Positions 33,501-39,615 of a DNA stretch of 64,000 nucleotides are shown here, piece after piece. The notes under the pieces are model-generated. The model was not told where the DNA came from. It did no database searches and worked only from the letters and a program-made list of their open reading frames with translations. The stretch is taken from contig CM072894.1 in the NCBI GenBank assembly GCA_037013685.1, positions 2,110,841-2,174,840 on the forward strand, read 5' to 3'. Position 1 is the stretch's first letter; each line of letters starts with the position of its first letter. Origin of the DNA: Acridotheres tristis (Eukaryota; Chordata; Aves; Passeriformes; Sturnidae). The position numbers and the translations under genes were made by a program.

Positions 33501-36207
33501 TTTTGTTATATTTGTGGAGCAGCTGCTCCCCTGTGGCTTTCCTGTGACCTGGATATTTGCCCTGTCAAGTGCTTTGCACGACAAAAAAAACACACGTGAG
33601 CACAGCACTTTTGGTGTTGCTCGGTGTCATGCAGTGATGGAGACTGGCGTGAGGGTTAATCAGCCAAGACAACACAGGGGGATTAATGTCACACTGCCTC
33701 ATCACACTGCTGTGGCCTTACATCGCCCCACAAGCTCTTGACCTTCAGATGGAGTCTCAGGAATAAAAAGAAAGGTTTGATCCCCAGGACTTCTGTTTTG
33801 AAAAACAACAAAGCTGCTCAGAACGCTCTTGCCATGCTGGAATTTCATAAACAGAGAAGGGATGGAGGAAGACTGGTTTGTTTCTTTTTCCAGGGAAATT
33901 GGGGCCTGTGTTGCAGTCAGTGCAGGTCTGTTGAAGCCAACGTGGTTTTCAGGGAGGTTTCAGCTATGGGAAGGGTCCAGTGCTCCAGCAGGTGGAAACC
34001 ACGGGCTTGCAGAGAAGACTCTCCAACCACCACACACCTTCTCCAGGTGCATGACGAGGGAGGTTAAGGGACAGCTCAGGAGTGGGCTTTCAGCAGAGAA
34101 ACTCCCCACCCAGCTTCTTTAGCTGCCTTCAGTCAAGAATGTGACTTTCTGGAATGGCACAGTGCACAAGAATGTGACTTTCTGCAATGGCGCACTGCAT
34201 ATCTTCCTGTCTCCCCACCTGGTTCTAAGTGGACATCCATCCTGGTATCCCCACAACCAGCAGGGGCCTTCTTGGTCTCCAGAGGATTTTCAGTCAGGGT
34301 CACCATCTGATCTGGTGTGTTCATCCCCTGTTTCCCCACCTTGAGAGTGAACAGGACAGGGCAATATACTAACTCTGCAGAGTTCCCTATGCTTGAATTT
34401 CCATGCCATATGTGCCAAAGGATGGTGCCACTGCCCGTTCAAGGATTCCTGCCCTGACTCCTAGTAGCCCTGACTCAGTTTGCAAACAACAGCATCTCAG
34501 CAGCTGCAAATATGGGGTCACACACTTCAAACCTTTGTTTTTAAGCCTCTGAACGTCCATCTCAGTCTTGCCCCTACAGAGTGGCAACGCCAAACAGCAC
34601 AGCACCAGCAGATACCACCAGCCAGCCATTACCTGTGATGTCTTTAACCAGTCCTTTGGCTCCAGCCTGCTCTGGAGTCATGGAGGAGCGGACACTCGCC
34701 ACTAAGTCTCCAACTATGCCGTGGAGAGCGGTAAAATTCTCTAGGTTGAAGCGGTGCGTATCGAGGGGTGCGCTCGCTACTTCCCGTAACTCCCCTTCCA
34801 CCGCGTCCTGAACTTTGCTGATGGCAAACAGGTTTACACGGGCCGAGTTAAGGACAGACGAGGGCAGAGCCACATCACCCCGGGGCTGTCCGTCTGTCAG
34901 CACTACAATAACCTGGGGCACGCCTTCACTGGCTCTGCTTCCAGCAGCTTTAGTGAGGTGCTTCTCGATTAGGTACTCTAATCCTTTTCCGGGCTCGGCG
35001 CCTCCCCCCACGTAAGTCATGTTGGCAATATGGGACAAGACGTCCTGGATGGAGGGGTAGGTGTTTAACTGGAACTCTGTGTGGGGGTTTCCGCTGAACT
35101 GGACCAGGGCAAAGCGAAAATCATTTCCTCCCACATCTAAAGTTTTTACAACATCATACAGAAACTCTCGAACGAGTTGGAAGTGTTCCTTCCCAACGCT
35201 CCAGGAGGAATCCACTAGAAATATTATATCAGCCACGGCAACGGTTTTGACAGCTTTAAAAAAACAGATGGGGATTTAGGGTTTTCTATCGGTCAGCACA
35301 GGCATGCCTCCTCCTCCTCCTCACCCAAACAACCAACAGCCTCCTCGGAGTGGTGAAAGTGAAGCTCAGCTTTTGCCCACGGCAGAACGAGAAGCGCTGG
35401 AGAACAACCACGCAGCCACCAGAGCCCTGGGGGACAGCATGCCACCTGCCCTGCCCAGACAGGGGGAGCCGAGGTGCCTCTGCCCTCCTACACCCTCGCC
35501 CATGGGTTTGGACACCAGCCAGACAGAGGCACCAGCAGCTCCACCCATGAATTCAGGCTCATTCGGTTTCTAGCTGCCCGTCTCTTGCATGGTTTTTGCT
35601 GGCTCTGTGGTGGTGCTCAAGGAAGGAAGGAAGGAAGGAAGGACAGCTTGGTTTAAGCAGCTTGGGTGCTGGCATGAGATTTCTGTATTTTTCCTGCTGT
35701 TAACACCCCCTTGGTGACACCAGCTCCGGTCCCAAAGGCTCCAGCACCACCTCTTTGAACAGCCCTTCTGCAGGTCACTGACAGTGCTCCTCTCACTGCT
35801 AGAAGCCCTCCTGCACATGCAGGGAGAGCAGAACAGTTCTGCCCAGAAGACCCTCTCAGGACCACCCTGAGTGCAGGTCCCACACCCTGGTGCCCTGCAG
35901 AGCATCCTCCAGGGCATGGCACAGGCCAGTGTCATGCTTGGGGAGGCACCGTGAGTGTTGGCCAAGGCCTGGGTCCCAAGGACCCTCAGCAAGGTGGGGC
36001 TGAGGAGCAGAACATCCAGAATCCATCCACAACATCCCATGGACATGCACATTAAACACCAAGCAGTGCCAATGAGTGGTTCTACAGGGCCAAAGTCAGG
36101 AGGAGCAGCCCGGGCTTACCTGCTTGCTGCTGACCACCAACTGAGCCAAAGCCTGAGAGCAGGAGACAAAACATTGCCACGAGGGGCAAATGTCGATGTT
36201 TCCTCAT
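62..36207 (-). CDS. COL6A3: Collagen VI alpha-3 chain, partial (signal peptide to C1 domain)
   Basis: This is the largest chain of collagen VI, a secreted microfibrillar matrix protein that assembles with the alpha-1 and alpha-2 chains. The sequence shows 33 coding exons on the minus strand: a signal peptide, ten N-terminal A domains (N10-N1), a Gly-X-Y helix of about 336 residues and the first C-terminal A domain. Exon order, domain count and many stretches match the vertebrate alpha-3 chain, for example [12 protein letters not shown] in C1 and GFQGCPG in the helix. Every intron read has GT-AG ends and consistent phase. The coding sequence is interrupted by introns, so the span is not one open frame. 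The C2 and later C-terminal domains and the 3' UTR are off the left edge. COL6A5 and COL6A6 also carry many N-terminal A domains, but the best residue match and the MLPH neighbour favour COL6A3. Confidence 0.96.
695..706 (-). CDS. COL6A3: COL6A3 12-nt microexon
   Basis: A 12-base exon lies between a TTTTCCACAG acceptor and a GTAAGTATC donor. Joined to its phase-1 neighbours it supplies PCCYG, which matches the mammalian PCCYG exactly. Without it the CC pair before the C1 domain would be lost while the frame would stay open. Confidence 0.85.
814..850 (-). CDS. COL6A3: COL6A3 exon after the helix, Cys-containing (37 nt)
   Basis: It encodes [12 protein letters not shown] plus one base of the next codon. 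The paired cysteines flank the helix end as in mammals (QCALIQSIKDKC). Phase runs 0 to 1. Confidence 0.9.
943..975 (-). CDS. COL6A3: COL6A3 last triple-helix exon (33 nt)
   Basis: It encodes [11 protein letters not shown], ending the helix. The mammalian exon here reads GNRGDSID, so an RGD present in mammals is absent. The acceptor is TTTAAACAG and the donor GAT/GTAAGT. Confidence 0.88.
976..1611 (-). other. COL6A3: COL6A3 intron with CR1 3' fragment
   Basis: There is no exon-like segment. Its only recognisable content is the CR1 3' end at about 1173-1232. Confidence 0.7.
1173..1232 (+). mobile_element. CR1 LINE 3' end fragment
   Basis: The typical avian CR1 end pattern, GGAACTAGATGGTCTTTAAG followed by CCCTTCCAACCC, reads on the plus strand. 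Confidence 0.75.
1612..1674 (-). CDS. COL6A3: COL6A3 triple-helix exon (63 nt)
   Basis: It encodes [20 protein letters not shown] and a final Ser; VGQKG-GYPGP-type residues are conserved. Acceptor TTCTAG and donor TCT/GTAAGT. Confidence 0.9.
1810..1872 (-). CDS. COL6A3: COL6A3 triple-helix exon (63 nt)
   Basis: It encodes [20 protein letters not shown] and a final Arg. Acceptor CCTCCTAG and donor AGA/GTAAGT. Confidence 0.9.
1969..2004 (-). CDS. COL6A3: COL6A3 triple-helix exon (36 nt)
   Basis: It encodes [12 protein letters not shown], close to the mammalian GERGFPGYPGPK. Acceptor TTTCAG and donor AAG/GTAGGT. Confidence 0.9.
2127..2177 (-). CDS. COL6A3: COL6A3 triple-helix exon with an interruption (51 nt)
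   Basis: It encodes [17 protein letters not shown]. The register shifts at GIG, as at the equivalent GVG in mammals, so the 51-base length reflects a conserved helix imperfection. Confidence 0.9.
2364..2426 (-). CDS. COL6A3: COL6A3 triple-helix exon (63 nt)
   Basis: It encodes [20 protein letters not shown] and a final Met. The acceptor has a long T tract and the donor is ATG/GTGAGT. Confidence 0.9.
2680..2742 (-). CDS. COL6A3: COL6A3 triple-helix exon with Ala in a Gly position (63 nt)
   Basis: It encodes [20 protein letters not shown] and a final Lys. The first codon is GCT (Ala) where the triplet register requires Gly; the mammalian exon begins GSG. The rest keeps register and GPLGRK matches well, so the exon itself is secure. 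Confidence 0.88.
2743..3436 (-). other. COL6A3: COL6A3 intron, nothing recognised
   Basis: No exon with collagen register and splice sites, and no repeat that I recognise. Confidence 0.6.
3437..3499 (-). CDS. COL6A3: COL6A3 triple-helix exon (63 nt)
   Basis: It encodes [20 protein letters not shown] and a final Arg, seven triplets. Acceptor CACACAG and donor AGG/GTAATC. Confidence 0.88.
3782..3844 (-). CDS. COL6A3: COL6A3 triple-helix exon (63 nt)
   Basis: It encodes [20 protein letters not shown] and a final Gln, seven triplets. Acceptor CTTCCAG and donor CAG/GTCAGT fit. Confidence 0.88.
4346..4381 (-). CDS. COL6A3: COL6A3 triple-helix exon (36 nt)
   Basis: It encodes [12 protein letters not shown], four triplets, between a TTTGCAG acceptor and an AAG/GTAGGT donor. 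Confidence 0.88.
4382..5098 (-). other. COL6A3: COL6A3 intron with CR1 fragment
   Basis: Contains the CR1 fragment at about 4697-4825; nothing else is recognised. Confidence 0.6.
4697..4825 (-). mobile_element. CR1 LINE 3' fragment
   Basis: The complement of the CR1 end is seen (GGGACCTTCAAGATCATCTA, then TTCCAACCCCCTG and ACACCTTCCACTAGACCAGG). Confidence 0.8.
5099..5152 (-). CDS. COL6A3: COL6A3 triple-helix exon (54 nt)
   Basis: It encodes [18 protein letters not shown] with an unbroken triplet pattern. Acceptor CCCTTAG and donor AGG/GTGAGT are clear. Confidence 0.88.
5153..5842 (-). other. COL6A3: COL6A3 intron, nothing recognised
   Basis: AT-rich sequence with T runs; no exon or repeat identified. 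Confidence 0.6.
5843..5908 (-). CDS. COL6A3: COL6A3 triple-helix exon with an interruption (66 nt)
   Basis: It encodes [20 protein letters not shown] and a final PM. The Gly-X-Y pattern breaks at NTQR, which explains the length not being a multiple of nine. The mammalian exon is interrupted at the same place (DSQER). Confidence 0.9.
6282..6344 (-). CDS. COL6A3: COL6A3 triple-helix exon with two RGD motifs (63 nt)
   Basis: It encodes [20 protein letters not shown] plus a final Pro. Two RGD motifs are internal and a third is formed with the preceding exon. RGD sites in collagen VI chains are known candidate integrin-binding sites. Confidence 0.9.
6494..6547 (-). CDS. COL6A3: COL6A3 triple-helix exon (54 nt)
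   Basis: It encodes [18 protein letters not shown]. Its final Arg and the first two residues (GD) of the next exon form an RGD across the splice junction. Confidence 0.9.
6655..6699 (-). CDS. COL6A3: COL6A3 triple-helix exon (45 nt)
   Basis: It encodes [15 protein letters not shown], five triplets, with acceptor TTCCACAG and donor GAG/GTCAGT. GLDG-DGE is conserved. Confidence 0.88.
6817..6843 (-). CDS. COL6A3: COL6A3 triple-helix exon (27 nt)
   Basis: A small 27-base exon encodes GSRGFPGEK, the same nine residues as in mammals. Acceptor CTCCTTAG and donor AAG/GTAGGG support it. Confidence 0.88.
6844..8719 (-). other. COL6A3: COL6A3 introns around the 7718-7789 exon
   Basis: Apart from the 72-nt exon, no further Gly-X-Y exon with splice sites is seen. 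The helix total of about 336 residues leaves no room for one. Confidence 0.65.
7718..7789 (-). CDS. COL6A3: COL6A3 triple-helix exon with conserved Cys (72 nt)
   Basis: It encodes [19 protein letters not shown] and the following five residues. The Cys within the triplet GCP is conserved and is known to take part in assembly of collagen VI. N-G-T is a possible glycosylation site. Confidence 0.92.
8720..8773 (-). CDS. COL6A3: COL6A3 triple-helix exon (54 nt)
   Basis: It encodes [18 protein letters not shown], six Gly-X-Y triplets, with TTCTAG acceptor and GTGAGT donor. YPGDEGGP is shared with mammals. Confidence 0.9.
9159..9251 (-). CDS. COL6A3: COL6A3 exon: Cys-rich linker and start of triple helix
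   Basis: The 93-base exon encodes [18 protein letters not shown] and then [13 protein letters not shown]. Four cysteines in CC-x3-C-x-C sit directly before the Gly-X-Y repeat, as expected for disulfide-linked collagen VI chains. One RGD lies at the start of the helix. Confidence 0.93.
9252..10484 (-). other. COL6A3: COL6A3 intron between N1 and the helix
   Basis: A CR1 end fragment lies at about 10001-10050. No exon is seen. Confidence 0.65.
10001..10050 (-). mobile_element. CR1 LINE 3' end fragment
   Basis: A short ATCATGGAATGGGTTGGGTT-GGAAGGGATT segment is typical of an inverted CR1 terminus. Confidence 0.6.
10485..10630 (-). CDS. COL6A3: COL6A3 A domain N1, third exon
   Basis: This 146-base exon encodes [20 protein letters not shown] through [11 protein letters not shown], ending the N1 domain. 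It is strongly like the mammalian N1 end (LEFGRGF, RPLR, NLLDLD). The acceptor is CTGCCAG, the donor CTT/GTAAGT, and phase runs 1 to 0. Confidence 0.93.
10962..11040 (-). CDS. COL6A3: COL6A3 A domain N1, second exon
   Basis: A 79-base exon encodes [19 protein letters not shown] and following residues, the strand with the FTDG metal-site motif. The acceptor is CTCTTCCAG and the donor GAAG/GTAATT. Phase 0 to 1 agrees with both neighbours. Confidence 0.9.
11512..11858 (-). CDS. COL6A3: COL6A3 A domain N1, first of three exons
   Basis: The exon is 347 bases and moves from phase 1 to phase 0. It starts [16 protein letters not shown], a degenerate metal site. The sequence [16 protein letters not shown] and FDxSEY-like [12 protein letters not shown] follow the pattern of N1. 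The donor is AAG/GTGAGT. Confidence 0.93.
11859..13493 (-). other. COL6A3: COL6A3 intron between N2 and N1
   Basis: The main content is a CR1 fragment at about 12640-13022. The remainder is unremarkable. Confidence 0.65.
12640..13022 (+). mobile_element. CR1 LINE 3' fragment
   Basis: It carries the CR1 motifs GGAAGAAATTCTTCCCTGTG and GAGGCCCTGGCACAGGGTGC, and ends with ATTCTGTGATT-like repeats. Confidence 0.8.
13494..14096 (-). CDS. COL6A3: COL6A3 exon encoding A domain N2
   Basis: The exon is 603 bases, phase 1-1. It opens [17 protein letters not shown] and has [11 protein letters not shown]. The hydrophilic block [18 protein letters not shown] is characteristic of N2. It ends [10 protein letters not shown], carrying a Cys that leads into N1. 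Confidence 0.95.
14490..15092 (-). CDS. COL6A3: COL6A3 exon encoding A domain N3
   Basis: The exon is 603 bases, phase 1-1. The domain begins [19 protein letters not shown] with an intact DxSxS motif, followed by [11 protein letters not shown]. The loop [18 protein letters not shown] is a strong match to N3. The linker is Pro-rich and ends PGPFLPG before a GTAAGG donor. Confidence 0.95.
15667..16266 (-). CDS. COL6A3: COL6A3 exon encoding A domain N4
   Basis: The exon is 600 bases, phase 1-1. It opens [16 protein letters not shown], so DxSxS is present, but the later strand is LSSRKSDDD and lacks the Asp. The C-terminal part [16 protein letters not shown] matches N4 of the mammalian chain closely. 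Confidence 0.95.
16267..17380 (-). other. COL6A3: COL6A3 intron between N5 and N4, nothing recognised
   Basis: No exon, repeat or RNA gene identified. Confidence 0.6.
17381..18001 (-). CDS. COL6A3: COL6A3 exon encoding A domain N5
   Basis: The exon is 621 bases, phase 1-1, preceded by a TCTCAAACAG acceptor. The domain begins [19 protein letters not shown] and has [11 protein letters not shown]. The linker ends LVFTSPSPG before a GTGAGA donor. Residues such as [10 protein letters not shown] and [11 protein letters not shown] match the N5 family pattern. Confidence 0.95.
18002..20664 (-). other. COL6A3: COL6A3 intron between N6 and N5
   Basis: It holds an A/C-rich simple stretch near 18645-18690, an unrecognised 98-codon plus-strand frame at 18742-19038 and a diverged CR1-like end near 19745-19935. 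Confidence 0.6.
19745..19935 (+). mobile_element. Diverged CR1-like 3' end
   Basis: The pattern CATCTAGTTCTGGG … CCTTCCAGCCCTATTTCTC then TATGTTTTTATG resembles an old CR1 terminus. It is diverged, so the call is tentative. Confidence 0.4.
20665..21231 (-). CDS. COL6A3: COL6A3 exon encoding A domain N6
   Basis: At 567 bases (189 codons) this is the shortest single-exon A domain of the gene, phase 1-1. It opens [15 protein letters not shown] and carries [10 protein letters not shown]. The shortness is mainly at the C-terminal linker, which ends LRTVQLQPT before a GTACAG donor. Confidence 0.93.
21232..22487 (-). other. COL6A3: COL6A3 intron between N7 and N6
   Basis: It includes a run of nine G near 21259 and a CR1 end at about 22306-22365. 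Confidence 0.6.
22306..22365 (-). mobile_element. CR1 LINE 3' end fragment
   Basis: ATAGAATCGTAGAATGGTCT followed by GGAAGGGACCTTAAAGATCA is a classic inverted CR1 end. Confidence 0.85.
22488..23087 (-). CDS. COL6A3: COL6A3 exon encoding A domain N7
   Basis: The exon is 600 bases, phase 1-1. The domain opens [17 protein letters not shown] and has LVTAGSS in place of the metal-binding LxTDG. The C-terminal linker [14 protein letters not shown] is nearly the same as in mammals, which fixes its identity as N7. Confidence 0.94.
23088..25332 (-). other. COL6A3: COL6A3 intron between N8 and N7, nothing recognised
   Basis: A GAGAGA-rich stretch occurs near 23203-23220. No exon or mobile element is recognised. 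Confidence 0.55.
25333..25935 (-). CDS. COL6A3: COL6A3 exon encoding A domain N8
   Basis: The exon is 603 bases, phase 1-1, and starts [17 protein letters not shown]. The second metal-site strand is LITGGKS. An unusual Cys sits in AAGCRMEEG, where sister domains have AGSRIEEG. The exon ends at VPEPPPG before a GTAATT donor. Confidence 0.94.
25936..30294 (-). other. COL6A3: COL6A3 intron between N9 and N8
   Basis: At about 4.4 kb this is the largest coding-region intron. It contains an LTR-like segment at 29779-29990; the rest shows no recognised gene. Confidence 0.6.
29779..29990 (+). mobile_element. Possible LTR fragment
   Basis: Within about 210 bp there is a TGTTGTGG start, CCAAT at 29828, TATAAAA at 29868, AATAAA at 29890 and a CCACAGCTACA end. 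The order is that of a small LTR. I could not find a target duplication, so the ends are uncertain. Confidence 0.45.
30295..30897 (-). CDS. COL6A3: COL6A3 exon encoding A domain N9
   Basis: The exon is 603 bases, phase 1-1, with a TTTAAAG acceptor and a GTACGT donor. The domain begins [16 protein letters not shown], so the last Ser of DxSxS is replaced by Asn. The later strand reads LISGGES rather than LxTDG. The pattern resembles N9 of other vertebrates, including the [11 protein letters not shown] loop. Confidence 0.94.
30898..34632 (-). other. COL6A3: COL6A3 intron between N10 and N9
   Basis: No exon with domain homology is seen over about 3.7 kb. The first bases after the N10 donor continue the frame into a hydrophobic tail (see findings). 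Confidence 0.6.
34633..35253 (-). CDS. COL6A3: COL6A3 exon encoding A domain N10
   Basis: This exon of 621 bases encodes one von Willebrand A domain. It opens with [12 protein letters not shown], so the DxSxS metal-site motif is intact, and it keeps VLTDG later. The usual Thr of the third metal-binding loop is not obvious in [10 protein letters not shown]. Possible N-glycosylation sites are N-M-T and N-F-T. Exon phase is 1-1, so skipping it would keep the frame. N-terminal A domains of this chain are known to be alternatively spliced in vertebrates. Confidence 0.95.
35254..36119 (-). other. COL6A3: COL6A3 intron after the signal-peptide exon
   Basis: It includes a short CTC run near 35308-35323 and a GGAA microsatellite at about 35621-35643. 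Confidence 0.65.
35621..35643. repeat. GGAA microsatellite
   Basis: Five to six GGAA/AAGG units in an intron of COL6A3. Confidence 0.85.
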
Positions 36208-36266
36208 TTTGCTCTTTTGTGAGTTTTCCTTTTATTCCTTTTGTTTCAAAGCACCTGATGTGACAC
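36120..36266 (-). CDS. COL6A3: COL6A3 exon 2: 5' UTR end and signal peptide
   Basis: The ATG is at 36205-36207 and begins [19 protein letters not shown], a basic N-region followed by a hydrophobic core and a likely cleavage near Gly-Gly/Gln-Gln. This start closely matches the mammalian COL6A3 signal peptide, which is why it was chosen. The exon is preceded by a pyrimidine-rich acceptor ending at 36267 and followed by a GTAAGC donor. It carries 88 coding bases and leaves phase 1, which joins the N10 exon correctly. Bases 36208-36266 are untranslated. Confidence 0.9.
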
Positions 36267-37676
36267 CTAAGGGAGGAAGACAGGGAGAGTGAGAAATAGT
36301 GGCAGTGCTGGTCAGGCACAGATGAGGCACGAGGTAGAAAAGCCAAACCACGTGGGTTTACAAGGCTTCTGTGGCACTTTGGCAGGAAAAAAAATTCTTT
36401 GCTGCTGGACAGAGTGAAAACTCACATAATTGACCTTTAATCACCTCTGTGGAATTAGATTATTTTTTTCGTTGGTTTTTTTTTTTTTTTTGCCTGTGCT
36501 GTCCCAGGCAATACGTAATAGATAGGAAAATGATTAGGTTTCTACTACCAAAATACACAGTGACCTCCCACCTGCCCTCTGCACTCATGGATGAGCAGCT
36601 GATAGATCTTTGCCAACATACTTCCACTTGCTGTTGCCTTTTCTCCCTTTATTTCTTCCAAACACCACAGTAATTGCCCTGAACATCCCCCTTTGCCTCA
36701 GCTCACCTTTTCAGCTTTCCCAAATATACAAATGGAAATTTAAGCACTCCAGACCCAAGTAAGCCACATGATTTGGCTGTACAGCAAAAAGCCCTTGGAC
36801 TCCCCCAGGCTCAGAGCCCCGGTTGTGGAATAGCCTGCTCTGGCTAATCATATTTTGGGAAGGCACCAAGAATAATATTTTATCTGCTGGAGCCAAAAAT
36901 ACAATTTAAGCAAGTTTCTTATCTGTGATCCACCTGGCAAGGCTTCTGAAACAACGTCTCCACCAGGAGGGCTGTGTTCCTGTTGTCATGGAGATGACCA
37001 ATTTATTATTTAATCCTCATTTCCAAGCCTACAGAGCAGAAACCAGCAAGGCTGGCTTAACTGGGAAAATATTCTCCCAAAAGGGAACACAATGATTTAA
37101 TACCGTTTATTCCCCTAAAGGGGTTCAATTACTCAAATCAGCCAAAAGTGACTCCAATACATCAAACTGTTAACCAGGTCATCATAAAAGAAAAAAAAAA
37201 AAAAGAAAGTGATTCCATTTTCTTATTGCCATCCTTGCCAATTCCATCAATCCAGACAGTTATGACCAATACAAGAGCCTAAGAGGGCTAAGGGGAAGAG
37301 TAACTCTTGTTTTTGAGGAAAATTGTGGTAATAACATTGATGGTAATTGCTGGCATGGCTGGAGACAGAACCAAGAGTTGGGAATACGGGAAAATCTGGA
37401 CATAAGGAGCTAATCCCATTTCTGATGAAGAGACACTCCTCAGGGATATTCAGAGGGCATTTCTGTGGAAAGGAGGGGACAACTTCCACCTGGTTTCCTG
37501 AAACCCACTGAGATCCTGACACTTCCTCTGGCTCCCTGTGTGTCAAAGCTGGGCTGGGGTCTGGTCTTTCTTGGGAGATTTGTAGCATTTGGTCTTTCCT
37601 TTGCTCCAGATGGAATTTGTGAATGTCCCATAGCATGAGTCTGGCAAAACCTCTCCTCTGCCTTTCCCTCAACATA

Positions 37677-37720
37677 CAATAATAATAATAATAAATAAAA
37701 TTTTAAAAATTAATAATATT
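37677..37720. repeat. AAT microsatellite
   Basis: About six AAT units followed by an AT-rich run. Confidence 0.85.
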
Positions 37721-38209
37721 ACCACCAGGTGGACAGACATTGAACAGGCCCCCAGAGCCAGCAGCTAGCACACAATGTTAATCAAGACATGGCAAAGTCT
37801 TCCCTTTTATTGGCAACCCCTCAATTTATAGAGGCAGCTGCTGCAGCCCAGAGATATCATTGTCATTCCTAAAGAGACTAAACCATCACCTTTGTGAGCT
37901 GGCACCCATCCATCCCCCTGGCTGCTCCAGTGCAAGCCAGACCTCCCAGTGCCTCCAGCAGGAGCAAATCTGCCCAGTTGGGCTGTGTCTCTGATGGACA
38001 TCTTGCTCCCAGAAAAAATAGTTTCACCCAAAGAACACATGGAGAGGGTTTGTCCCCTGAGGACACAATTACAGGTCCCAGAGCTGAATTCTGCAAAAAG
38101 CATCGAGCTCATGACAACCACCCACCCAACCCCCATGGGAGAGAAGAAATTGATGGAAGAGCTGCAAGTTTTTGAGTGAGATTCACTTGTAGCATCCATT
38201 GGGATTTTA

Positions 38210-38375
38210 TAAAAGCCTAGGAGAGCTTGAAGTGCTGGACAATGCTCTCAGGCATAGGGTGGGATTGTTGGGGTGTCCTGTGCCAGGCCAGGAGCTGGAT
38301 TTTGATGATCCTTGTGGCTTCCTTCCAGCTCAAGATATCCCATAGTTCTCTGATTCAAGATGATTCTCTGATTCA
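38210..38375 (+). mobile_element. CR1 LINE 3' fragment
   Basis: CCAGGAGCTGGATTTTGATG-ATCCTTGTGGCTTCCTTCCA and terminal GATTCTCTGATTC repeats indicate a CR1 subfamily end. Confidence 0.7.
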
Positions 38376-39447
38376 AATCCTCACAGCTGTGGAGCCAACC
38401 AAGGATTGCTGGTAATAACAACCAAGGATTGTTGGCAGTAACCCACTCTGGGAAAGAACAGGATGTGGCTGGAGAAGAGGCCACATGGAGGTAGGGCAGC
38501 ATTTTATGGGACAAACATCCTTATTCTGGCTAGGGGAGATAAGCACAGCACGGGGATGGTGTTGAGAAGCAGGAAGACCTCTGGAGCCCCTTAACCCATT
38601 TCAAGAAAGGTCTAGGAAAAGCTTGTTAACTAATTTCCACAGAAAGTGAGAAAATTTTCTCCAGCATAAGGAAAGTGTAGTTATAAAAGGTGCAGACATG
38701 AAGCCCGGGTGCATCTGTGCCCCTGGATATCCCATCTACTGGATCAATGCTGGAGTCAGGAATGGTGATCTCTCATTCTCCCTTCCTTTCTGTCTCTCCC
38801 TCTTTAATCCATCACCCTCTCCGTCTTCCCTTTCACTCTATCCTTTATCCAAAGCCACTTAGCTACTTATGCTTATACTGAGATCAGGGAGATCACCAAA
38901 CTCCACGCCAAGTGTGTAATTTGCTAATAAAACTTGGTAAGCTGTTGCAGGCTTTCCCCTTTTTTTCTTTCAACCATAAGCATCTACAAACCTTGGGAGC
39001 CCCCTTCCCAGGGGAAGGGTGGGATGCCACAGAGTGAAAAGGCTACTAGCAATGAATGAAAAATATGAATTAAAATGCATGCTAAGGAAAACAGCCCATT
39101 AAAGTAATGTGTGCTGTAAAACTGCTCGTATTTCTTTCCCCAAATGCAGGAAGTTATGTTATCATCCTGTTTATTAGCTGCTGGCAGCCAATCCCTCTTC
39201 AGACACAACAACTGGGGATGAGCAGAGCATCAAGATAAACCAGTGAAAATGGACGTCTTGCTGGCTAAAAAGTGACAGGACTGAAGCAAACATTTGGGGG
39301 CTTTTTTGGTTTTAACATTGAGCAGCTGCTCTGAGCCTGTTTACAGCCACGAAATGTAGCTGAAGGGAAAAGTGAAACTCCCTGAGGCTGTGGAATCTCC
39401 CCAGCCTACAGGATCACCCATGAACTCCCACAGAGATTTTCCAGCCT

Positions 39448-39615
39448 TACAGAATTTCTTAGGTTGGAAAAGACCTCCAAGACTGAGTCCAACATGGGGA
39501 CTGATTCCCACCTTGTCACCCAGCCCAAAGCACTGAGTGCCACATCCTTGGACACTCCCAGGAATGGAGACTCTACCGCTCCCAGGGCAGCCCATGTCAC
39601 CTCATTGCCCATTTT
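39448..39615 (-). mobile_element. CR1 LINE 3' fragment
   Basis: TTAGGTTGGAAAAGACCTCC-AAGACTGAGTCCAAC and ACACTCCCAGGAATGG match an inverted CR1 subfamily. Confidence 0.75.

Noticed and set aside
34387..34629. Signal-peptide-like frame [20 protein letters not shown] in the intron after N10
   Set aside because: It has no acceptor, promoter or downstream domain; the hydrophobic look comes from the same CTG/GTG-rich bases as the read-through tail.
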